From an uncultured Eubacteriales bacterium (GTDB lineage Bacteria; Bacillota; Clostridia; Oscillospirales; Oscillospiraceae): a stretch of 20,769 bases of DNA. The stretch spans positions 1-20,769 of the forward strand of contig CAJKDY010000021.1 of the NCBI GenBank assembly GCA_905198835.1. The letters are read 5' to 3'. Within the stretch, counting starts at the first letter, position 1. The number at the start of each line of letters is the position of its first letter. The notes under the pieces are model-generated. The model was not told the DNA's origin and made no database searches. It saw only the letters and a program-made list of their open reading frames with translations. Position numbers and translations under genes: made by a program. Below are positions 14,755-20,377 of this stretch, piece after piece.

Positions 14755-14764
14755 GGGCTACAGC

Positions 14765-16048
14765 ATGGATATTCATGTGGTAAAAGCAGGGGAGAGCCTC
14801 TATTCTATTGCCCAGGACTACGGCGTCTCCCTAGCCCGTCTTATGGCGGATAATCAGCTGCCCGACCCCAGCCGTTTGGCGGTGGGGCAGACTATCGTAG
14901 TCCGCTATCCCGAAGCAGTATACACTGTCCAGCCCGGCGACACGCTGAGCTCCGTATCCCAGGAGACGGGTATTCCGACGCGTATTCTACTGCAAAATAA
15001 CCCCAATCTCCGGGGTGAGAGTACGATTTATCCCGGTCAAACTCTTGTCCTCAGCTACAAAGGACAAAAGCGGGGCACCCTCAGCGTCAACGGCTACGCC
15101 TATCCCTTTATCGACAAGGGTCTTTTGCAGCGGACGCTGCCCTATCTTACCAACATCACGCCCTTTACCTATGGCATCACACCAAGCGGCGGCCTGGTGG
15201 ATCTGGACGATCAGGCTATCATCGCCGCGGCCAAGAGCATGGGCGTGGCGCCGCTGATGCACCTGTCCACCCTTACCGAGGAGGGCGGCTTCTCCAACGA
15301 GCTGGCCAGCCTGGTTTTAAACGACATGACCGTGCAGGACCGCCTTGTGACAGCCATTGTCGCCAAGCTCCGCCAACGGGGCTATACCGGCCTTGATGTG
15401 GATTTTGAATTTGTTTTTCCGCAGGACGCCAGGGCCTACGCCGCCTTTATCCGCCGCCTGCGGCAGACCCTCTCGCCGCTGGGCTATCCCGTCATCGTCG
15501 CGCTGGCCCCCAAGACAAGCGCCGAGCAAAAAGGCTTGCTCTACGAGGGCCACGACTACGCCGCCCTGGGGCAGGCCGCCGACCAACTTTTGTTGATGAC
15601 CTACGAGTGGGGCTATACCTACGGCCCGCCTATGGCCGTGGCGCCCCTGCCTAACGTCCGCCGCGTGGTGGAGTACGCCCTGACGGAGATCCCGGCAAAC
15701 AAGCTCTGGCTGGGCGTGCCCAACTACGGCTACGACTGGCCGCTGCCCTTTGTGCAGGGCGAGACCAAGGCCACATCCATCTCCAATCAATACGCCGTTG
15801 AGCTGGCCTTGCGCTATGGCGCAGCGATCCAATACGACCAGACCGCCCAAAGTCCGTGGTTTCGCTATACCGACCGACAGGGCAGGGAACATGAGGTGTG
15901 GTTTGAAGACGCCCGTAGCATCCAGGCCAAGCTGGCCCTGATCCCGGAGTATGGCCTCTATGGCGCGGGCTATTGGAACCTGATGCGGCCTTTTCCGCAA
16001 AACTGGCTGGTGCTGGCCAGCGAGTATTCTATCCGCACTGGGGCATAA
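14765..16048 (+). CDS. LysM-LysM-GH18 glycosidase (SleL/YaaH-like cortex-lytic type)
   Basis: This is a 427-residue protein. Two LysM repeats (residues 3-47, HVVKAGESLYSIAQDYGVSL; 51-96, VYTVQPGDTLSSVSQETG) bind glycan and precede a GH18 barrel (about 105-425). The catalytic DxDxE motif is in TGLDVDFEFV (D211, D213, E215). LLLMTYEWGYTYGPP and KLWLGVPNYGYDWPLP are also typical of spore-germination glucosaminidases of the SleL/YaaH group, which act on cortex fragments. There is no signal peptide, which is normal for LysM-targeted spore coat or cortex enzymes made in the mother cell. The ATG at 14765 has a weak GAGGG site and lies 10 bases after the amidase stop. Confidence 0.9.
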   Translation: MDIHVVKAGESLYSIAQDYGVSLARLMADNQLPDPSRLAVGQTIVVRYPEAVYTVQPGDTLSSVSQETGIPTRILLQNNPNLRGESTIYPGQTLVLSYKGQKRGTLSVNGYAYPFIDKGLLQRTLPYLTNITPFTYGITPSGGLVDLDDQAIIAAAKSMGVAPLMHLSTLTEEGGFSNELASLVLNDMTVQDRLVTAIVAKLRQRGYTGLDVDFEFVFPQDARAYAAFIRRLRQTLSPLGYPVIVALAPKTSAEQKGLLYEGHDYAALGQAADQLLLMTYEWGYTYGPPMAVAPLPNVRRVVEYALTEIPANKLWLGVPNYGYDWPLPFVQGETKATSISNQYAVELALRYGAAIQYDQTAQSPWFRYTDRQGREHEVWFEDARSIQAKLALIPEYGLYGAGYWNLMRPFPQNWLVLASEYSIRTGA

Positions 16049-16089
16049 GCGCCCCAGGGAGCGGGCAGGATAGGGAGGAGGTGAAGGAT

Positions 16090-16332
16090 ATGGACTTAGA
16101 GGAATTGCTCAAGACGGACAAGGAGGCGGCAGCGCTCTTTTCCCATCTGCCGTTTACCGCGCAAAAGGAGATCCGCCGCACCGGCAAGGACATAGGGACC
16201 TTAGCCGCGCTGCGGGACCACACCATGAATCTGGTCCATGAGGATGGTCCCTTTTACGCCAACTGCGTGATCGACGGCACGGAACTGGACCCGGAACTCA
16301 AGGCCCAGTGGACCCGGGAACACCAGACATAG
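16090..16332 (+). CDS. Small hypothetical protein
   Basis: I do not recognise this 80-residue acidic protein with confidence. The N-terminal half is helical (DLEELLKTDKEAAALFSHLP, then AQKEIRRTGKDIGTLAALRD). It resembles small conserved clostridial proteins with an LP..xQ..I pattern, but no function is known. The second half has NLVHEDGPFYANCVIDGTEL. The ATG at 16090 has an excellent GGAGGAGG site, which supports translation. It lies 41 bases after the GH18 gene and is probably the last gene of that operon. Confidence 0.65.
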   Translation: MDLEELLKTDKEAAALFSHLPFTAQKEIRRTGKDIGTLAALRDHTMNLVHEDGPFYANCVIDGTELDPELKAQWTREHQT

Positions 16333-16552
16333 CAAGCATTTACAAATTGTTCACAAGCCGTTGAAATTTTGTCCATCACTTTTTTCCGTCCCATGGTATC
16401 ATGTACGCTGTAAGGGATAACATCCCTAACATCTCTCTTCTCTCTTTCTCTTTTTTCTCTCTCCGAATTGCCCCTTCGTCGGTCCGCCGGCGAAGGGGCA
16501 ATTCCATTTTCTGGAACAAAAAGAGAAGACTTTCCCTTTAAAACCGTCGATT
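16333..16552. other. Intergenic stretch upstream of the Spo0A-like gene: AT-rich segment, dyad, CU tract
   Basis: No coding frame here is convincing. The stretch holds a 0A-like motif TTTGTCCAT (16368-16376, 7 of 9 to TTTGTCGAA). It also has an extended -10-like element TGG-TATCAT (16394-16402) with no good -35, a perfect dyad AGGGAT-aac-ATCCCT (16413-16427) and a pure CU tract at about 16431-16464, followed by a long hairpin annotated separately. The order promoter-like element, dyad, CU tract and hairpin suggests a short untranslated transcript or a regulated leader. Confidence 0.4.
16465..16508 (+). terminator. Long GC-rich hairpin, possible terminator or leader structure
   Basis: The outer arms GAATTGCCCCTTCG (16465-16478) and CGAAGGGGCAATTC (16491-16504) are perfect complements. 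The inner bases add one G-T and three G-C pairs around loop TCCG (16483-16486), giving an 18-base-pair stem. Only CATTTT follows, so the U-tract is weak. It could end the amidase-GH18 operon or a short RNA started near 16403, or act as a leader structure for the next gene. Confidence 0.5.
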
Positions 16553-16593
16553 ATTGTCGAATATGAAAGATTTTCCTCTGATTTTTCGACAAT
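16553..16593. promoter_or_regulatory. Pair of inverted Spo0A boxes
   Basis: ATTGTCGAA (16553-16561) and its exact inverse TTCGACAAT (16585-16593) each match the Spo0A box TTTGTCGAA at 8 of 9 positions. Their centres are 32 bases apart, about three helical turns. The proximal box ends 4 bases before the -35 of the promoter at 16597-16625, the usual place for a Spo0A-activated sigma-A promoter. The downstream gene encodes a Spo0A-like protein. Confidence 0.72.
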
Positions 16594-16596
16594 ATC

Positions 16597-16625
16597 TTGA
16601 TTCCTGCAAATGATTATGGTAATAT
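16597..16625 (+). promoter_or_regulatory. Sigma-A promoter of the Spo0A-like gene
   Basis: TTGATT (16597-16602) and TAATAT (16620-16625) are 17 bases apart, with TGG directly before the -10 (extended -10). Transcription should start near 16632, leaving a leader of about 60 bases that contains an unused Shine-Dalgarno-like GGAGGAGGT near 16637-16645. Confidence 0.7.
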
Positions 16626-16693
16626 GTGCACCGACAGGGAGGAGGTCCCCATCTTTAACGCTCCAAATCCAACATGACAAGAAGGGTAGAACG

Positions 16694-17485
16694 ATGAACG
16701 AAAGAAAAACCATTGTGCAGGCCATTGTGGCCCATCCGATCCCCGCCGAGCAGGCTCGCATCGTGTCCATCTTGGAGAAAGACGGACGGTTCCACGTGAG
16801 CTTTACCACCCATGATGGTCTGGAATGCTTACGCCAGGTGTCGCTCAACCAGCCTGCGCTTTTGATTTTAGATGCCGTGCTGGACCGTGTCAGCGGCTTG
16901 GAGGTCCTGCGCCGGCTGCGGGAGCTTCCCGGACCCGCGCCCCGCTGCCTGATGCTCACATCCTACGGCAATTACGTTCAGGACTACGCCCAGTGCTCGG
17001 GTGCGGACTACTGCCTCATCGCGCCGTACAGCGACAAGGCATTGATCGACAGCGCCCGTATGCTGGTCCAGTCGCTGCCGATATTTTTCACCGATCGGGA
17101 GATCGACGTCGCTACTGTCCGGGCGTTGCGGGAGTTGAATGTGCCCGCCCGTTTGAAGGGATATCTCTATGTCAAGGACAGCGTGCGTCTACTGATCCGG
17201 GACCCGGACCTGGTCCGCCGCCGCTGTGTGGTCAGCGATCTCTACTGTGTCATCGCCGTCAAATATGGCTTCAAGAACGCGCAACCCATCGAACGGGCCA
17301 TGCGCACCTTGGTGGATCATGTATTCAAGCACAGCAACCCGGTCTACCTGGCTAAATTCTTCGGCGACACAGAACTTCGCCAGTCCCACGCCACCAACAC
17401 GGACTTTCTTCTGGCACTGGCCCAGTTTGTCCAAACGGTTCTGGCGTCTGGCCAAACCGACCTGGCCGACGACATCAAGCGTTAA
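16694..17485 (+). CDS. Spo0A-like response regulator with degenerate receiver domain
   Basis: The protein has 263 residues, against about 267 for Spo0A. The C-terminal part (about 140-263) matches the Spo0A DNA-binding domain: LNVPARLKGYLYVKDSVRLL, IAVKYGFKNAQPIERAMRTL and an ending like TNTDFLLALAQFV. The receiver (about 6-128) keeps the phospho-acceptor position D60 (LLILDAVLDRVSGLEVL) and T89. However, the Mg-binding acidic pair is replaced by AHP (13-15), and the conserved Lys is Ala in LIAPYS (A110). Normal phosphorylation is therefore doubtful. It is probably a paralogue of the master regulator. The ATG at 16694 follows GAAGGGTAG; Spo0A boxes lie at its promoter. Its stop overlaps that of the convergent recombinase gene. 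Confidence 0.82.
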   Translation: MNERKTIVQAIVAHPIPAEQARIVSILEKDGRFHVSFTTHDGLECLRQVSLNQPALLILDAVLDRVSGLEVLRRLRELPGPAPRCLMLTSYGNYVQDYAQCSGADYCLIAPYSDKALIDSARMLVQSLPIFFTDREIDVATVRALRELNVPARLKGYLYVKDSVRLLIRDPDLVRRRCVVSDLYCVIAVKYGFKNAQPIERAMRTLVDHVFKHSNPVYLAKFFGDTELRQSHATNTDFLLALAQFVQTVLASGQTDLADDIKR

Positions 17486-18453
17486 GACTTTTTCTTCTTC
17501 ACCTTAGCTAGAGGATTTGCCTTGGCCGCTGAGCGCAGACTGTCGTTGTTCACATGGGTATAAATCTGGGTGGTGTTCAAGTGCTCATGACCCAAGACCT
17601 CCTGAAGCGTTCGCACGTCTACGCCGTTTTCCAGCATGAGCGTAGCTGCCGTGTGGCGGAGCTTGTGGCTAGAGTATAGCGTGCTGTCCAACCCGGCCTT
17701 TAAAAAGCGCCTTTTTACCATATAATGGATGGCATCCTTCGTCATGCGCTTGCGGCCACGGGTCAGAAACAGCGCGTATGGATCGGCCCCAGCGGAATTG
17801 TCCCGCACCGCCAGCCAGTCGGCTAGTGCGGCCAGGCAGGCGTCGTTCAGGTAGACCATGCGCTCTTTGTTGCCTTTACCCACCACCCGGAGCTGGTCGC
17901 CTCGAACATCTGTTTTGTTCAGGCCGGCTAACTCGGAAATACGCAAGCCGCAGTTGAGGAAAATGGTCAAAATGCAATAGTCCCGGGCCTGGTTGGGCTC
18001 GTCCACGGCGTCCAAAAGCTGGATGGATTCCTCCAAACTCAGATAACGAGGCAGAGATTTCTTCAGTCTGGGGGAATCCAGGTTTTGAATGGGATTTTCC
18101 TCAAGCAGATGGGTCTTGGCTGTGAGATACTTATAAAACGACCGCAACGTAGCAATTTTCCGAGCACGACCCGCGGCGCCCACGCCGCAGTCCCGGCTGA
18201 GGAAGTTTACAAACTCGTAGACGTCCGTGACGGTCACAGAGCCCAGCAAGGACACATCGACGTCAGCAATAGAGATATCATCAAAGGACGCGTCCGCCGG
18301 AACCAACCGGCGGGCGCGTTTTAAGTATCGGAAGAACCGACGCAGATCCAGATAGTATTCGTCAACGGTTTTCTTAGAGTGTCCCAGAATGGTCTCATGG
18401 TAGGTCAGGAAATCCCGCAAAACAGGGCTCATATCCGCTTGTCTTGTATCCAT
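17482..18453 (-). CDS. Tyrosine recombinase, XerC/XerD-like
   Basis: This 323-residue recombinase has an N-terminal SAM-like core-binding domain (about 8-112: LRDFLTYHETILGHSKKTVD, then LRRFFRYLKRARR). The C-terminal catalytic domain carries all active-site residues: R171 (CGLRISELAGL), K193 (VVGKGNKERMV), H263 and R266 (SSHKLRHTAATLM), H289 (LGHEHLNTTQ) and nucleophile Y298. The lysine-rich tail KVKKKKS is slightly longer than in XerC. It may act on the chromosomal dif site or on a local site. No phage or integrative-element genes surround it. The minus-strand ATG at 18453 has GGGAGGA about 12 bases upstream, a rather long spacing, and a perfect palindrome just before that. Confidence 0.88.
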   Translation of the reverse strand: MDTRQADMSPVLRDFLTYHETILGHSKKTVDEYYLDLRRFFRYLKRARRLVPADASFDDISIADVDVSLLGSVTVTDVYEFVNFLSRDCGVGAAGRARKIATLRSFYKYLTAKTHLLEENPIQNLDSPRLKKSLPRYLSLEESIQLLDAVDEPNQARDYCILTIFLNCGLRISELAGLNKTDVRGDQLRVVGKGNKERMVYLNDACLAALADWLAVRDNSAGADPYALFLTRGRKRMTKDAIHYMVKRRFLKAGLDSTLYSSHKLRHTAATLMLENGVDVRTLQEVLGHEHLNTTQIYTHVNNDSLRSAAKANPLAKVKKKKS

Positions 18454-18471
18454 GGGCTTTTAGGGTCCTCC

Positions 18472-18503
18472 CAACTCAACAAAATTTTTATTTTGTTGAG
18501 TTG
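18472..18503. repeat. Perfect 32-base palindrome 5' of the recombinase gene
   Basis: The arms CAACTCAACAAAAT (18472-18485) and ATTTTGTTGAGTTG (18490-18503) are exact inverse complements around TTTT. Read as 12-base arms with an 8-base centre (ATTTTTAT) it has the layout of a tyrosine-recombinase core site. As RNA on the minus strand it forms a hairpin next to the GGGAGGA of the recombinase gene. A weak minus-strand promoter (TTGATC, 18 bases, TACTGT; 18590-18561) lies upstream. Confidence 0.7.
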
Positions 18504-18609
18504 TAAGTCTAAAGCAATGGAGGGCCCTTTCCTCCTTTCTCTTGGCCTACAATGCCTGGCACAGTACTTGCTGTTGGTTTCTGTGATCAAATCTATCTAA
18601 GATTGTAAT

Positions 18610-18647
18610 ACACCGCCGAGGTCTTTGTCAAACCCCGGCGGTGTTTT
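18610..18647 (+). terminator. Intrinsic terminator between the recombinase and Amidase_6 genes
   Basis: CACCGCCG (18611-18618) pairs with CGGCGGTG (18636-18643), extended by A18610-T18644 and by an inner GG/CC after one mismatch, with TTTT at 18644-18647. The U-tract favours the plus strand, but both flanking annotated genes are on the minus strand. It probably ends the Amidase_6 transcript (stop at 18674) with a poorer U-tract, or a short unrecognised plus-strand transcript. Confidence 0.65.
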
Positions 18648-18673
18648 GAGATACATTTTAAAGTAAAATTTGC

Positions 18674-19213
18674 TCAGTACCACTCCAGCGGCTTTTGGGG
18701 ATATGCGCCCAGGATATGGATGAACCGATACCGCAACACGGTATAGCTGCTAAGCGGCCGATTGTCGGCGTCATAGGAATGGGCCGCGATCAGTGTGTTT
18801 TGCAATGTGGGACGGCGACCCATGGAGACGATGATGGGCGTATGGCTCCAGACCCCTTCCCGGAACATGAGCTGAACAAAGTCGCCCGGCTCCATTTGGG
18901 TCAGGTCGTCTACCTCCACGCCTACTGGGCCAGGCCCAGGCGGTGGCAAACGGGTCAAAAAGTTATAGAAATACGGTACACCGGTCCAGGCCGGAGCTTT
19001 TTGATTGGCATTGATGTAATACCAGCCAAAGGTCGGCGTATAGTTCATCACGCCGGTGCCGGCGTACAGACACTGGGAGGCGAAGTTGGTGCAGTCTCCG
19101 CCCAGGTTTTCGTAGTCATAATAGGCCGGATTGCGGCGAAAGGCCCACTTGTGGGCGTAAGCTACCGCCTTGGCCCGGTCATATGGGATGGGCGGTGTGG
19201 AACTGGTCGGCAT
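18674..19213 (-). CDS. Amidase_6-domain protein (putative cysteine amidase), no signal peptide
   Basis: The protein has 179 residues. YDRAKAVAYAHKWAFRRNPA, then the active-site segment GGDCTNFASQCLYAG (Cys41), and WSHTPIIVSMG (His124) with AAHSYD (His145), are the pattern of the Amidase_6 family (NlpC/CHAP-like cysteine hydrolases common in spore formers). The family reaction is not well established; cell-wall or spore-coat turnover is a reasonable guess. There is no signal peptide, as in the amidase and GH18 proteins nearby. The ATG at 19213 follows GGGGAG on the minus strand and is divergent from fba. Confidence 0.83.
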   Translation of the reverse strand: MPTSSTPPIPYDRAKAVAYAHKWAFRRNPAYYDYENLGGDCTNFASQCLYAGTGVMNYTPTFGWYYINANQKAPAWTGVPYFYNFLTRLPPPGPGPVGVEVDDLTQMEPGDFVQLMFREGVWSHTPIIVSMGRRPTLQNTLIAAHSYDADNRPLSSYTVLRYRFIHILGAYPQKPLEWY

Positions 19214-19274
19214 GGCAGGTCTCCCCTTTCTGTCCAGCCTATGCCAAATCTACCAAAAATGTGCCCGCTACCCC

Positions 19275-19303
19275 TTGCATTCTTTGGGCACAAATGGTAC
19301 AAT
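19275..19303 (+). promoter_or_regulatory. Sigma-A promoter of fba
   Basis: TTGCAT (19275-19280) and TACAAT (19298-19303) are 17 bases apart with TGG before the -10 (extended -10). The start would be near 19310, 27 bases before the ATG, with AAAGGAG in between. Confidence 0.75.
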
Positions 19304-19336
19304 AATTGCGATTTCTTAGAAAAGGAGTTGTTTCCC

Positions 19337-20305
19337 ATGGCTCTCGTCACGTCTACCGAAATGTTCAAAAAGGCCTATGCCGGAGGATACGCCGTTGGCG
19401 CTTTCAACGTCAACAATATGGAGATCGTCCAGGGTATCACCGAGGCCTGCCGCGAGGAGAAGGCCCCTGTTATTCTCCAGGTGTCCAAGGGCGCCCGTGC
19501 CTATGCCAACCACACGTATCTTGTGAAACTGGTGGAGGCCGCTGTTATCGAGTGCCCTGAGATCCCCATCGTGCTCCACCTGGACCACGGCCCTGACTTT
19601 GAGACCTGCAAGGCCTGCATCGACGGCGGTTTCACCTCCGTGATGATCGACGCCTCCTCCAAGCCCTTTGACGAGAACGTGGAGATCACCAAGAAGGTGG
19701 TCGAGTACGCCCACGACCACGGCGTGGTGGTAGAGGCCGAGCTGGGCACCCTGGCCGGCATCGAGGACGACGTGAAGGTAGACGCCCACGCCGCCTCTTA
19801 CACCCGTCCCGAAGAGGTGGAGGAGTTCGTATCCAAGACCGGCTGCGACTCCCTGGCCATCGCTATCGGCACCAGCCACGGCGCTTATAAGTTTACCGCC
19901 GACCAGTGCACCCGCAACGAAAAGGGCATCCTAGTGCCCCCTCCCCTGCGCTTTGACGTGCTTGAGGAGGTCTCCAAGCGTCTGCCCGGCTTCCCCATCG
20001 TCCTCCACGGCTCCTCCAGCGTGCCCCAGGACTATGTGAAGATGGTCAACGAACACGGCGGCAAGATGCCCGACGCTGTGGGCATTCCCGAAGAGCAGCT
20101 TCGCAAGGCCGCGGGCCTGTCGGTGTGCAAGATCAACATTGACTCCGACCTGCGCCTTACCATGACCGGCACCATTCGCCAGTTCTTCGATGAGCATCCC
20201 GACAAGTTTGACCCCCGGGAGTACCTCAAGCCCGCCCGGGCCAACATCAAGGAGACCGTGCGCCACAAGCTGGTGGACGTGCTGGGCTGCGCCGGCAAGG
20301 CCTAA
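19337..20305 (+). CDS. fba: Fructose-bisphosphate aldolase, class II
   Basis: This zinc-dependent aldolase splits fructose-1,6-bisphosphate into glyceraldehyde-3-phosphate and dihydroxyacetone phosphate in glycolysis. It has 322 residues. The landmarks are GYAVGAFNVNNMEIVQGI, the catalytic Asp and zinc His in IVLHLDHGPDFETC, VVEAELGTLAGIEDD, the zinc site IGTSHGAYKF and the phosphate-binding IVLHGSSSVP, with KINIDSDLRL near the end. The ATG at 19337 follows AAAGGAG; the frame open upstream runs antisense to the Amidase_6 gene and is not used. Phosphofructokinase follows 72 bases downstream. Confidence 0.96.
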   Translation: MALVTSTEMFKKAYAGGYAVGAFNVNNMEIVQGITEACREEKAPVILQVSKGARAYANHTYLVKLVEAAVIECPEIPIVLHLDHGPDFETCKACIDGGFTSVMIDASSKPFDENVEITKKVVEYAHDHGVVVEAELGTLAGIEDDVKVDAHAASYTRPEEVEEFVSKTGCDSLAIAIGTSHGAYKFTADQCTRNEKGILVPPPLRFDVLEEVSKRLPGFPIVLHGSSSVPQDYVKMVNEHGGKMPDAVGIPEEQLRKAAGLSVCKINIDSDLRLTMTGTIRQFFDEHPDKFDPREYLKPARANIKETVRHKLVDVLGCAGKA

Positions 20306-20324
20306 CGCTTGTCACAGAAAGTGG

Positions 20325-20350
20325 GAGAGGGCGCTGCCCTCTCTTGCTTT
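20325..20350 (+). terminator. Hairpin between fba and the phosphofructokinase gene
   Basis: GAGAGGGC (20325-20332) and GCCCTCTC (20336-20343) form a perfect 8-base-pair stem with loop GCT, followed by TTGCTTT. The interrupted U-tract suggests a partial terminator. No clear promoter follows it before the next gene, so some read-through probably expresses phosphofructokinase. Confidence 0.6.
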
Positions 20351-20377
20351 ATTATGAATTTACAGGAGGAACAAACT

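Noticed and set aside
16674..16697. Seven-codon frame ending on the ATGA at the start of the Spo0A-like gene
   Set aside because: It could be a leader peptide, but it has no Shine-Dalgarno sequence at a workable distance and is too short to support without expression data.
16426..16959. 177-residue minus-strand frame across the Spo0A-like promoter
   Set aside because: It covers the Spo0A boxes, the hairpin and the CU tract, has a low-complexity Arg/Lys/Glu end and no domain, and opposes a well supported gene.
17482..18453. Recombinase as evidence for a prophage or integrative element
   Set aside because: No phage structural, excisionase, relaxase or tRNA attachment features are seen nearby, and flanking genes are chromosomal. 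A Xer-type housekeeping or local role fits better.
19214..19270. Sigma-K-like element for the Amidase_6 gene on the minus strand (AC, 17 bases, CATAggcT)
   Set aside because: The match is partial and such short motifs occur often by chance. It is worth testing only with sporulation transcript data.
18695..19336. Upstream extension of the fba frame
   Set aside because: It runs antisense through the Amidase_6 gene and across the fba promoter. The aldolase N-terminus MALVTSTEMFKKAYAGG is at 19337 with a good ribosome-binding site.
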